Below, one piece after another: positions 7,424 through 14,272 of a stretch of DNA of 18,504 bases (positions are counted from its first letter, which is position 1; each line of letters opens with the position of its first letter). The notes beneath the pieces were generated by a model. That model was not told where the DNA came from, searched no databases, and was given only the letters and a program-made list of their open reading frames with translations. The position numbers were made by a program, and so were the translations under genes. Source of the stretch: VBDM01 sp035651815. Lineage in GTDB: Bacteria; Pseudomonadota; Gammaproteobacteria; Burkholderiales; SG8-39. The stretch lies in the NCBI GenBank assembly GCA_035651815.1, contig DASRFB010000074.1, positions 1 through 18,504 of the forward strand. Direction: 5' to 3'.

Positions 7424-8449
7424 ATGACACCGGAGTCCCTGCTGCAGTATCCGCAAGCGACGCCGCCCGCGCCCGCGGAGGTCCGCAGTATCGCCCCCGG
7501 CGTGCGCTGGCTGCGCATGCCGCTGCCGTTCGCGCTCGACCACATCAACCTGTGGCTGCTCGAGGACGAGGACGGATGGACCCAGGTCGACTGCGGACTC
7601 GGCAACGACGCGACGCGCGCCATCTGGGAGCGGATCCTCGACGAGGTGCGGGAGCCGCTTCGGCGCATCGTCGTCACGCACCACCATCCGGACCACGTCG
7701 GCCAGGCGGCGTGGCTGCTCGCTCGCTCGGGCGCGGAGCTCTGGATGCCGCAGGCCGAGTTCCTCACCGCGCACGTGCTGCACGAGGGGCTCGCCGGCTA
7801 CGCCTTCGACAAGGTGCTCGCCATGTTCCGCGCGAACGGGCTCGGCGGCGATCGCCTCGCCGGCATCGAGGGCCGCGGCATGGCGTACCGGCGCGGCGTT
7901 CCCGAGCTGCCGCAGACGTACCGGCGCCTCGCGCCCGGCCAGCGCCTGCGCATCGGCGCTCGCGACTGGCAGGTGCTCCCCGGCTACGGGCATTCGCCCG
8001 AGCACGCGTCGCTATGGTGCGAGGAGACCGGCGTCTTCATCGCCGGCGACATGGTGCTGCCGCGGATCTCGACCAACGTCAGCGTCTGGGGCGTCGATCC
8101 GCTCGGCAACCCGCTCGCGCTCTTCCTCGAGTCGATCGAGCGCTTCGCCGCGCTTCCCGCCGGGACGCTGGTGCTGCCCTCGCACGGGCTGCCGTTCCGC
8201 GGGCTGCGCGAGCGCATCGCGCAGCTCGTCGAGCACCACCGGCTGCGGCTCGCCGAGCTGCACGAGGCCTGCGATGTCCCGAAGTCCGCGGCCGAGGTGC
8301 TCGGGACGCTGTTCCGGCGCGAGCTCGACGCGCACCAGACCTTCTTCGCCATGGGCGAAGCCATGGCGCACCTTCATTACCTGCACGCCGAAGGGCGGCT
8401 CGCGCGCGAGACCGGCGCCGACGGCGTGATCCGATACAGACAGGCCTGA
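7424..8449 (+). CDS. MBL-fold metallo-hydrolase
   Basis: 341 residues from ATG 7424, which has AGGA about 6 nt upstream; the frame is open further upstream but that part overlaps the liuR start region and lacks homology-like sequence. Metallo-beta-lactamase-fold metal ligands are complete: HHHPDH (86-91, pattern HxHxDH), H194 in GYGHSPEHASLW, D209 in FIAGDMVLPR and H254 in LPSHGLPF. A helical C-terminal domain (about 265-341) follows, as in glyoxalase II-like and LACTB2-like hydrolases. The substrate is not readable; thioester or lactone hydrolysis is possible. Its stop is 3 nt before phaC, so the two form an operon. That pairing suggests a role in acyl-CoA or PHA metabolism, for example cleaving a hydroxyacyl thioester, but this is inference only. 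No convincing promoter was found in 7326-7423. Confidence 0.88.
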   Translation: MTPESLLQYPQATPPAPAEVRSIAPGVRWLRMPLPFALDHINLWLLEDEDGWTQVDCGLGNDATRAIWERILDEVREPLRRIVVTHHHPDHVGQAAWLLARSGAELWMPQAEFLTAHVLHEGLAGYAFDKVLAMFRANGLGGDRLAGIEGRGMAYRRGVPELPQTYRRLAPGQRLRIGARDWQVLPGYGHSPEHASLWCEETGVFIAGDMVLPRISTNVSVWGVDPLGNPLALFLESIERFAALPAGTLVLPSHGLPFRGLRERIAQLVEHHRLRLAELHEACDVPKSAAEVLGTLFRRELDAHQTFFAMGEAMAHLHYLHAEGRLARETGADGVIRYRQA

Positions 8450-8452
8450 TCA

Positions 8453-10327
8453 ATGTCAGCACAGCACAAGCCCGCCCCCGATCCCGCCGAGACGGCGCGC
8501 ATCTTCGCCGAGGTCGCCGAGCGCTCGGGCAAGCTCCTCGCCGACTTCGCGCAGCGCCACGCCGACGGCAAGGGCGTCGCGCTCAGCGACGAGTTCGGCA
8601 TCGCCCGCGCCTTCATGGATCTCGCCTCGGCGATGTTCGCGAACCCGTGGAAGCTCGCCGAGCTGCAGATGAAGCTCGCGTGGGACTACGCCGCGCTGTG
8701 GCAGTCCTCGATGCTGCGATTGATGGGCAAGGAGTCGCCGCCCGTCGCCGAGCCCGCCAAGGGCGACAACCGCTTCCGCGATCCCGACTGGCAGAGCAAC
8801 TTCGTCTTCGACTACCTGAAGCAGAGCTACCTGATCACCGCGCGCCATATCCGCGACGCGGTGAGCGGCGTCGAAGGGCTGCCGGAGGAGACGCGCAGGA
8901 AGGTCGACTTCTTCACGCGCCAGACCATCGATGCGCTCGCGCCGTCCAACTTCGCGCTGACCAACCCGCAGGTGCTGCGCGAGACGCTCGCCTCGGGCGG
9001 GCAGAACCTGGTGCGCGGGCTGAACAACCTGCTCGGGGACCTCGAGCGCGGCGACGGGCAGCTGCGGATCAGCATGACCGACGAGGGCGCGTTCAAGCTC
9101 GGCGAGAACGTCGCGACCACGCCCGGCAAGGTCGTGTTCCAGAACGAGCTCATCCAGCTGATCCAGTACGCGCCGACGACGCCGACCGTGTGGAAGCGCC
9201 CGTTGCTCGTCATCCCGCCCTGGATCAACAAGTACTACATCCTCGACCTGCGCGAGAAGAACTCGTTCATCCGCTGGGCGGTGGGCGAGGGGCACACGGT
9301 GTTCGTGATCTCCTGGGTGAACCCGGACGCGCGCTACGCCGACAAGGGCTTCGACGAGTACCTGCTCGAGGGATCGCTCGCCGCGATCGGCGCCGTGTGC
9401 AAGGCGACGCGCGAGAGCGAGGTCAACGTCATCGGCTACTGCCTGGGCGGCACGCTGCTCGGCGCGACGCTCGCGTACATGGCCGAGAAGGGCGACAAGC
9501 GTATCGCCTCGGCGACCTTCTTCGTGTCGCTCCTCGACTTCTCGATCCCCGGAGAGCTGGGCGTCTTCATCGACGAGGGGCAGGTGCAGAACCTCGAGCG
9601 CAAGATGAACGAGCGCGGCTACCTCGAGGGCTCGGAGATGGCGGCGACCTTCAATCTCCTGAGGGCGAACGACCTGATCTGGTCGTTCGTGATCAACAAC
9701 TATCTCCTCGGCAAGGAGCCGTTCCCCTTCGACCTGCTGTACTGGAACGCCGACTCGACGCGCATGCCGGCGAAGATGCACAGCTTCTACCTCCGGAAGA
9801 TGTACATCGAGAACAAGCTCAAGGACCCGGGCGGCATCACGCTCGCCGGCGTCCCGATCGACCTGCGCAAGATCTCGCTGCCCGCGTACTTCATCTCGAC
9901 GGTCGAGGACCACATCGCGCCCTGGAAGTCGACGTACAAGGGCGCGCGCATCCTGGCCGGCGCGACCGGACCGCGTCCCGGGCCCGCGGCCCCGGTCCGG
10001 TTCGTTCTCGGCGGCTCGGGCCACATCGCCGGCATCGTCAATCCGCCGGCCGCGAAGAAGTACGGCTACTGGACCAACGCCGAGCTGCCCGAGTCGCCCG
10101 ACGCCTGGCAGCAGGCGGGCGAATGGCACGAAGGCTCCTGGTGGAGCGACTGGCAGGCGTGGATCGCGGCGCTGAACGGAAACGAGCGCGTCGCGGCGCG
10201 CGTTCCCGGGTCCGGCGCGCTGCCCGCGATCGAGGACGCGCCGGGCTCGTACGTGCGCGTGCGCACCGGCGCCGAGAAGCCCGAGCCGCTGCCCGCGGTC
10301 GACGGCGAGAAGGAGCCGCTGCGCTAG
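8453..10327 (+). CDS. phaC: Class I poly(3-hydroxyalkanoate) synthase
   Basis: 624 residues, slightly longer than the roughly 590-residue class I enzymes. It polymerises (R)-3-hydroxyacyl-CoA into PHA on the granule surface. The lipase-like box is GYCLGG with nucleophile C330; the other catalytic residues are D486 in STVEDHIAPWKSTY and H524 in LGGSGHIAGIVNPP. Class I hallmarks include ANPWKLAELQMKLAWDY near residue 63, PPWINKYYILDLREKNSFI (255-273) and HEGSWWSDWQAWI (559-571). Compared with the Cupriavidus enzyme (C319/D480/H508 from memory), the D-to-H distance is about 10 residues longer because of a Gly/Pro-rich stretch GATGPRPGPAAP (503-514). ATG 8453 follows the hydrolase stop by 3 nt (TGATCAATG), implying translational coupling. 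It is convergent with the SDR gene, with 4 nt between stop codons. Short- versus medium-chain preference is not certain, but class I implies short-chain monomers. Confidence 0.97.
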   Translation: MSAQHKPAPDPAETARIFAEVAERSGKLLADFAQRHADGKGVALSDEFGIARAFMDLASAMFANPWKLAELQMKLAWDYAALWQSSMLRLMGKESPPVAEPAKGDNRFRDPDWQSNFVFDYLKQSYLITARHIRDAVSGVEGLPEETRRKVDFFTRQTIDALAPSNFALTNPQVLRETLASGGQNLVRGLNNLLGDLERGDGQLRISMTDEGAFKLGENVATTPGKVVFQNELIQLIQYAPTTPTVWKRPLLVIPPWINKYYILDLREKNSFIRWAVGEGHTVFVISWVNPDARYADKGFDEYLLEGSLAAIGAVCKATRESEVNVIGYCLGGTLLGATLAYMAEKGDKRIASATFFVSLLDFSIPGELGVFIDEGQVQNLERKMNERGYLEGSEMAATFNLLRANDLIWSFVINNYLLGKEPFPFDLLYWNADSTRMPAKMHSFYLRKMYIENKLKDPGGITLAGVPIDLRKISLPAYFISTVEDHIAPWKSTYKGARILAGATGPRPGPAAPVRFVLGGSGHIAGIVNPPAAKKYGYWTNAELPESPDAWQQAGEWHEGSWWSDWQAWIAALNGNERVAARVPGSGALPAIEDAPGSYVRVRTGAEKPEPLPAVDGEKEPLR

Positions 10328-10341
10328 CCCGTCATACGGGC
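10327..10341. other. Small hairpin spanning convergent phaC/SDR stop codons
   Basis: GCCCGT-CAT-ACGGGC forms a perfect 6-bp stem with a 3-nt loop precisely where the two convergent genes end. It includes the last base of the phaC stop and the entire SDR stop. There is no T tract on either side, so it is not a standard intrinsic terminator. Confidence 0.35.
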
Positions 10342-11114
10342 GCGCGCCGCTTGCGCGGGCCGCGCTCGAAGACGCGGTCGTAGAGCCAGCCCGGCAGCGC
10401 CCGGAACACGAGCGACAGCAGCGCCATCTGCCAGGGAATCACGACTCGCCGGCGCTTCGCCGCGATCGCGCGCGCGAAGCGCCGCGCCGCCTCGTCGGCG
10501 TCGAGCAGGAAGGGCATGCGGTAGGAGTTCTCGGCGGTCATCGGCGTCGCGACGTAGCCGGGGCAGATCGTGACCACCGCGATGCCGCTCGCGCGCAGCT
10601 CGACCCGGAGGCTCTCGAGGTAGGCGATCGCCGCGGCCTTCGAGGCGCTGTACGCGCCCGCGCCCGGCAGCCCGCGGAAGCCGGCGACGCTCGCGATCCC
10701 GACCAGCGTTCCGCGGCCGAGCGCGCGCATCGGCTCGACGAACGGCTGGAACGTGTTGGCCATCCCGGCGACGTTGATCTCGAGGATGCGCGCGATCGCC
10801 GCGAGGTCCTCGGCGTGCTCGGTCAGCGTGCCGGCCGAGACGCCGGCGTTGGCGACGACGATGTCGGGCGCGCCGAAGCGCGCGACGAAGTCCGCGCCCG
10901 CCGCGCGCATCGCCTCGGCGTCGGTGACGTCCGAGCCGTAGCAGGCCGCGGGCACGCCGAGGCTCGCCGCGAGCGCTTCGAGCCGGTCGCGGCGCCGCGC
11001 GACGAGCCCGAGCGCGGCGGCGCCTTGTCGCGCGTAGTGCGAAGCGAGCGCGGCGCCGATGCCGCTCGAGGCGCCGGTGACGAAGACCCGGAGCCCTGCG
11101 CCGGCCGCGCCCAC
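10332..11114 (-). CDS. SDR family NAD(P)-dependent oxidoreductase
   Basis: 260 residues of classical short-chain dehydrogenase. The nucleotide-binding loop VFVTGASSGIGAAL starts at residue 10 (TGASSGIG 13-20), NAG is at 89-91, and the catalytic set is S142, Y155 and K159 (YSASK). The reaction is reversible NAD(P)-dependent alcohol/carbonyl oxidoreduction; the substrate is unknown. The C-terminus (about 226-250) is hydrophobic and aromatic (ALLSLVFRALPGWLYDRVF), suggesting membrane association as in several SDRs of unknown lipid substrate. The start is GTG 11114: the frame is open far upstream but runs through dsbA, and TGxxxGIG needs only about 10 residues before it. No ATG is available and no clear ribosome site is seen, so the start is the weak point. 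It lies 11 nt after dsbA, last in the argS-SPOR-dsbA run. Confidence 0.9.
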   Translation of the reverse strand: MGAAGAGLRVFVTGASSGIGAALASHYARQGAAALGLVARRRDRLEALAASLGVPAACYGSDVTDAEAMRAAGADFVARFGAPDIVVANAGVSAGTLTEHAEDLAAIARILEINVAGMANTFQPFVEPMRALGRGTLVGIASVAGFRGLPGAGAYSASKAAAIAYLESLRVELRASGIAVVTICPGYVATPMTAENSYRMPFLLDADEAARRFARAIAAKRRRVVIPWQMALLSLVFRALPGWLYDRVFERGPRKRRAPV

Positions 11115-11125
11115 GTAAAGGGAGG

Positions 11126-11764
11126 CTACTTCCCGGCGGTGGCCGCGCCCTTGCGCGACTGGTCGATGAGGTAGCTGGTCGTCGAGAGCATCGTGTTCGA
11201 CGCGTTCACGATCCAGCGTCCCTGCACCGCCATCGCGGGCACGCCGTCGAACTTGTAAGCGTTGGTCATCTGGGTCGCGCGCCGCACCTTGGTGGACACC
11301 GAGAATGAGCGGTAGGCCTCGTCGTACTTCTTCGCGTCGACGCCCTGCTTCGCGACCCAGTCGGCGACCCACTTCGCGTAGGCCTCGCCCTTTAGGCGCA
11401 CGCCGCCCTGCTGGTGGATCGCGTCGAAGAGCGCGCGGTGCACGCGCTCCTCCTGTCCGAGCGAGTCGAGCGTGTAGAAGATGCGCGCGTCGATCGCCCA
11501 CTCGTCGCTGAACACCGCCGGCACGCGCCGGAACTGCACGTCCTTGGGCAGCTGCTTCAGCCAGGACGCGAGCTGCGGCTCGAGCGCGTAGCAGTGCGGG
11601 CAGCGGTACCAGAAGAACTCGGTGACCTCGATCTTGCCCGGCGACTCGGTCATCTGCGCGGGCCGGAGCTCGTTGTAATCCATCCCTTCCTCGGGCGTGC
11701 GCTGCGCGAGCGCGGGCAGCGCGAAGGACAGGACGGCGACGAATGCGAACAGTTTCTTGAGCAT
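11126..11764 (-). CDS. dsbA: Thiol:disulfide interchange protein DsbA
   Basis: 212 residues. Residues 1-20 form a Sec signal peptide (two lysines, hydrophobic core FAFVAVLSFAL, cleavage after ALA before Q21), sending the protein to the periplasm. The thioredoxin-fold active site is CPHC at 55-58 (FWYRCPHCYALEP) and the cis-proline is P176 in FDGVPAMAV. It introduces disulfide bonds into secreted proteins and is re-oxidised by DsbB (not in this window). The start is supported by GAGGAAAG just before ATG 11764. The gene follows the SPOR gene by 7 nt and is followed by the SDR gene. The order argS - SPOR - dsbA - SDR is, as I recall, common in betaproteobacteria and supports the assignment. Confidence 0.95.
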   Translation of the reverse strand: MLKKLFAFVAVLSFALPALAQRTPEEGMDYNELRPAQMTESPGKIEVTEFFWYRCPHCYALEPQLASWLKQLPKDVQFRRVPAVFSDEWAIDARIFYTLDSLGQEERVHRALFDAIHQQGGVRLKGEAYAKWVADWVAKQGVDAKKYDEAYRSFSVSTKVRRATQMTNAYKFDGVPAMAVQGRWIVNASNTMLSTTSYLIDQSRKGAATAGK

Positions 11765-11771
11765 GCTTTCC

Positions 11772-12371
11772 TCAGTTCTTGGCGGTCGCGTCCTTGACGC
11801 GAACGAGCGACACCTGGATCCCGTTCTCGACCATCTGCTGACGGACGCGGTTGATGTCCTCGAGCTTCGTGTAAGGCCCGACGCGCACGCGGTACCAGAT
11901 GCCTTTCTCGGCGAGGTTCGTGGGCTCGACGTTGGCCTCGACGCCGATGAGCGCGAGCTTGGCCTTGAGATTGTCGGCGTCGGCGGGATTCTGGAAGGCG
12001 CCCGCCTGCAGCAGGTAGGTCTCCTTCGGCGGCTCGCCGGTCTTCTGCGCCTGGCGCTGCGCCTCGCGCACCTGGCGCTCGGTCACCGGCTCCTCCTGCC
12101 CGGGCAGGATGCGGTAGAAATCGAAGCGCGGCTTGGTCTCGGCCTTCGCCTGCTGCGCCTTCTCGGGCGGCTTCGCGCCCTCGGTGAGGTTGGGCGCGCC
12201 GGGCGGCTTCTCCTTGCCCTTCTCGAGGAAAGGCATCGGCGTCTTCAGGAAATAGACCGCGATCAGCGCGGCCACCGCGAGCCCCAGCAGAAACCCGACC
12301 ACCATGCCGAGCAGGAGCGTGCCGCCCGACTTCGATCGCGGCGCGGGCCTGGGCTTGAAATCTTGATGCAT
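11772..12371 (-). CDS. SPOR domain-containing inner-membrane protein (FtsN-like)
   Basis: 199 residues from ATG 12371. Architecture: short basic cytoplasmic tail (1-16), one membrane helix (about 17-42, GGTLLLGMVVGFLLGLAVAA), a Pro/Lys/Glu/Gln-rich periplasmic linker, and a C-terminal SPOR domain (about 116-193) starting ETYLLQAGAFQNPADADNLK and containing GIWYRVRVGPY. SPOR domains bind peptidoglycan stripped of stem peptides at the division septum, so the protein probably acts in cell division or envelope maintenance, as FtsN does. An alternative start is GTG 12407, which overlaps the argS stop as GTGA and adds 12 residues (NTPFLEQALDR...); ATG 12371 is preferred because the basic KPRPAPRSK tail begins right after it. 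The stop lies 7 nt before dsbA. Confidence 0.88.
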   Translation of the reverse strand: MHQDFKPRPAPRSKSGGTLLLGMVVGFLLGLAVAALIAVYFLKTPMPFLEKGKEKPPGAPNLTEGAKPPEKAQQAKAETKPRFDFYRILPGQEEPVTERQVREAQRQAQKTGEPPKETYLLQAGAFQNPADADNLKAKLALIGVEANVEPTNLAEKGIWYRVRVGPYTKLEDINRVRQQMVENGIQVSLVRVKDATAKN

Positions 12372-12403
12372 TCGGTCGAGAGCCTGTTCCAGGAAGGGCG
12401 TAT

Positions 12404-14092
12404 TCACATCTTCTCGGGCGCGCTCACGCCCAGCAGCGCGAGCCCGTTGCGAAGCGCCTGCCTGACCGCCACGCACAGCGCGAGTCGGGCCCGGCGCAGG
12501 GGCGCGTCCGCGACGAGGACACGCTCGGCATTATAGTAACTGTGGAACTCCCCCGCCAGCTCGCGCAGCGCGAAAGTGAGCTGGTGCGGCTGGAGCTCGT
12601 CGCAGGCGGCGGCGAGCGCGTCCGGAAAATCGCCCAGGCGCCCGAGCAGCGAGAGCTCGCGCTCGAGCGTGAGCGGGGCGAGGTCCGCGCCTTCCAGTCC
12701 AGCCGCGAGCAGATCCCGATCCGGGTCAACGAATTGCGAGCGCCATTGCTCGAGCACCGAGCAGATGCGCGCGTGCGCGTACTGCACGTAGTAGACCGGG
12801 TTCTCCTCGGTCTGCGACCGCGCGAGGTCGACGTCGAACGTGAACTCGGTGTCGGCCTTGCGCGACACCAGGAAGAAGCGCGTCGCGTCGCGCCCGACCT
12901 CGTCGATCAGGTCGCGCAGCGTCACGTACGACCCGGCGCGCTTGGAGATCTTCATCTCGGCGCCGCCTTTCATGACGGTCACCATCTTGTGCAGGACGTA
13001 GCGCGGATAGTCGGCCGGGATGCCGAGGTGCTGCTTGTCCGAGATCGCCTGCAGTCCGGCGCGCACGCGCGCGACGGTGCCGTGGTGGTCCGAGCCCTGC
13101 ACGTTGATCGCGCGCCGGAAGCCGCGCTCCCACTTCGTGACGTGGTAGGCGACGTCGGGCACGAAGTAGGTGTAGGAGCCGTCGCTCTTCCTCATCACGC
13201 GGTCCTTGTCGTCGCCGTAGTCGGTGGTCTTCAGCCACAGCGCGCCGTCGCGCTCGAAGGTCTCGCCCGAGTCGACGAGGCTCTGCACCGTGCGCTCGAC
13301 GCGGCCGTCGGCGTAGAGCGACGACTCGAGGTAGTAGTTGTCGAAGCGCACCCCGAAGGCCTGCAGGTCGCGGTCCTGCTCGGCGCGCAGCTCCGCGACG
13401 GCGAAGCGCCGGATCGCGTCGAGGTCCTCGGCGTCGCGCGCGCCCGAGGCGAGGTACTTCGCGGCGATCTCGCCGATGTACTCGCCGTGGTAGCCGTCGG
13501 CCGGGAACTCGGCCGCGAGCCCCAGTCGCTCGCGCGCGCGCGCCTGCACCGAGAGCGCGAGGTTCTCGATCTGGTTGCCCGCGTCGTTGTAGTAGAACTC
13601 GCGCGCGACGACGAAGCCGCGCCATTCGAGCAGCGCCGAGATCGCGTCGCCGAGAGCGGCCTGGCGGCCGTGGCCGACGTGCAGCGGCCCCGTCGGGTTC
13701 GCCGACACGAACTCGACCAGGACGCGCTCGCCGCGCCCGGCGTCGGAGCGGCCGTAGCGCTCGCCTTGAGCGAGCACGGCGCGCACCACGTGCTGCTTGG
13801 CCTGCGCGCGCAGGCGCAGGTTGATGAAGCCCGGCCCCGCGATCTCCGCGCGCTCGAGCCAGTCGGAGGGCGGCAGCGCCGCGATCAGCGCCTGCGCCAC
13901 CTCGCGCGGATTGCGCTTCAGGCTCTTCGCGAGCTGCATCGCCGCCGGGCACGAGAAGTCGCCGTGCTGCGCCTGCTTGGGGCGCTCGAGCGTGATCAGC
14001 GACGCCCGCTGGTCGGCGGCAATCCCGGGCGCGACCTGGGCGAGCGCCTTCGTGAGCAAGTCGGTCAGGTGCGAGCGGATCTCGGCGGACAT
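12404..14092 (-). CDS. argS: Arginyl-tRNA synthetase
   Basis: 562 residues, typical for class Ia ArgRS. It charges tRNA-Arg with arginine. An N-terminal additional domain (about 1-115) precedes the catalytic core, with the HIGH signature in FVSANPTGPLHVGHGRQAAL (128-147, HVGH at 138-141). The KMSKS equivalent is MKISKRAGSYVTL (K381-R385), followed by the all-helical anticodon-binding domain (about 430-562) starting NPVYYVQYAHARICS. The ISKRAG form of the second motif is usual in this synthetase family. ATG 14092 opens the gene; no Shine-Dalgarno sequence is obvious. A perfect TATAAT lies 24-29 nt upstream on the same strand. The stop overlaps a possible GTG start of the SPOR gene. First gene of the argS-SPOR-dsbA-SDR operon, divergent from the THX gene. 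Confidence 0.97.
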   Translation of the reverse strand: MSAEIRSHLTDLLTKALAQVAPGIAADQRASLITLERPKQAQHGDFSCPAAMQLAKSLKRNPREVAQALIAALPPSDWLERAEIAGPGFINLRLRAQAKQHVVRAVLAQGERYGRSDAGRGERVLVEFVSANPTGPLHVGHGRQAALGDAISALLEWRGFVVAREFYYNDAGNQIENLALSVQARARERLGLAAEFPADGYHGEYIGEIAAKYLASGARDAEDLDAIRRFAVAELRAEQDRDLQAFGVRFDNYYLESSLYADGRVERTVQSLVDSGETFERDGALWLKTTDYGDDKDRVMRKSDGSYTYFVPDVAYHVTKWERGFRRAINVQGSDHHGTVARVRAGLQAISDKQHLGIPADYPRYVLHKMVTVMKGGAEMKISKRAGSYVTLRDLIDEVGRDATRFFLVSRKADTEFTFDVDLARSQTEENPVYYVQYAHARICSVLEQWRSQFVDPDRDLLAAGLEGADLAPLTLERELSLLGRLGDFPDALAAACDELQPHQLTFALRELAGEFHSYYNAERVLVADAPLRRARLALCVAVRQALRNGLALLGVSAPEKM

Positions 14093-14114
14093 GGGATCGC
14101 GACGGCAAACCCCT

Positions 14115-14122
14115 TATTATAC
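14115..14122. promoter_or_regulatory. Shared -10 region between argS and the THX gene
   Basis: The minus strand reads a perfect TATAAT at 14121-14116, placed to start argS RNA about 17 nt before its ATG. The plus strand of the same bases offers TATTAT (14115-14120) or TTATAC (14117-14122) for the THX gene. No good -35 hexamer was seen for either direction, so one of these may not be used. Confidence 0.45.
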
Positions 14123-14159
14123 GGGCCGGTTCCACCCGGACCGCACTCGAGAGGAAAGC

Positions 14160-14267
14160 ATGGGCAGAGGCGACAAGCGCACGTTCAAGGGCAAGGTGTT
14201 CAAGGGCTCGCACGGCAATACCCGGCTGCGCAAGGCGAAGAAGAAAGCTCCCGCGAAGAAATCCTAG
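14160..14267 (+). CDS. Small ribosomal subunit protein THX
   Basis: 35 residues, extremely basic, beginning MGRGDKRTFKGKVFKGSHG and ending in a Lys/Ala-rich tail (KAKKKAPAKKS). This matches the THX (Thx/bTHX) family of tiny 30S proteins first seen in Thermus and annotated in many betaproteobacteria; it sits in the head of the small subunit and contacts 16S rRNA. The frame is open far upstream, but that part lies antisense to argS. ATG 14160 is preceded by GAGAGGAAAGC, a good ribosome site, which fixes the start. It is transcribed divergently from argS from a short 67-nt gap containing an AT-rich -10 region, and is convergent with priA, with 5 nt between stop codons. Easily missed because of its size. 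Confidence 0.9.
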   Translation: MGRGDKRTFKGKVFKGSHGNTRLRKAKKKAPAKKS

Positions 14268-14272
14268 CCGAC

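Noticed and set aside
7324..10383. A 1019-codon plus-strand open frame overlapping the hydrolase and phaC
   Set aside because: It is a shifted frame of two clear genes; composition is Arg/Ala-rich with no motif.
10332..11501. A longer form of the SDR gene starting at 11501
   Set aside because: The extra 129 residues lie out of frame inside dsbA and are low-complexity; the Rossmann motif needs only about 10 residues before it.
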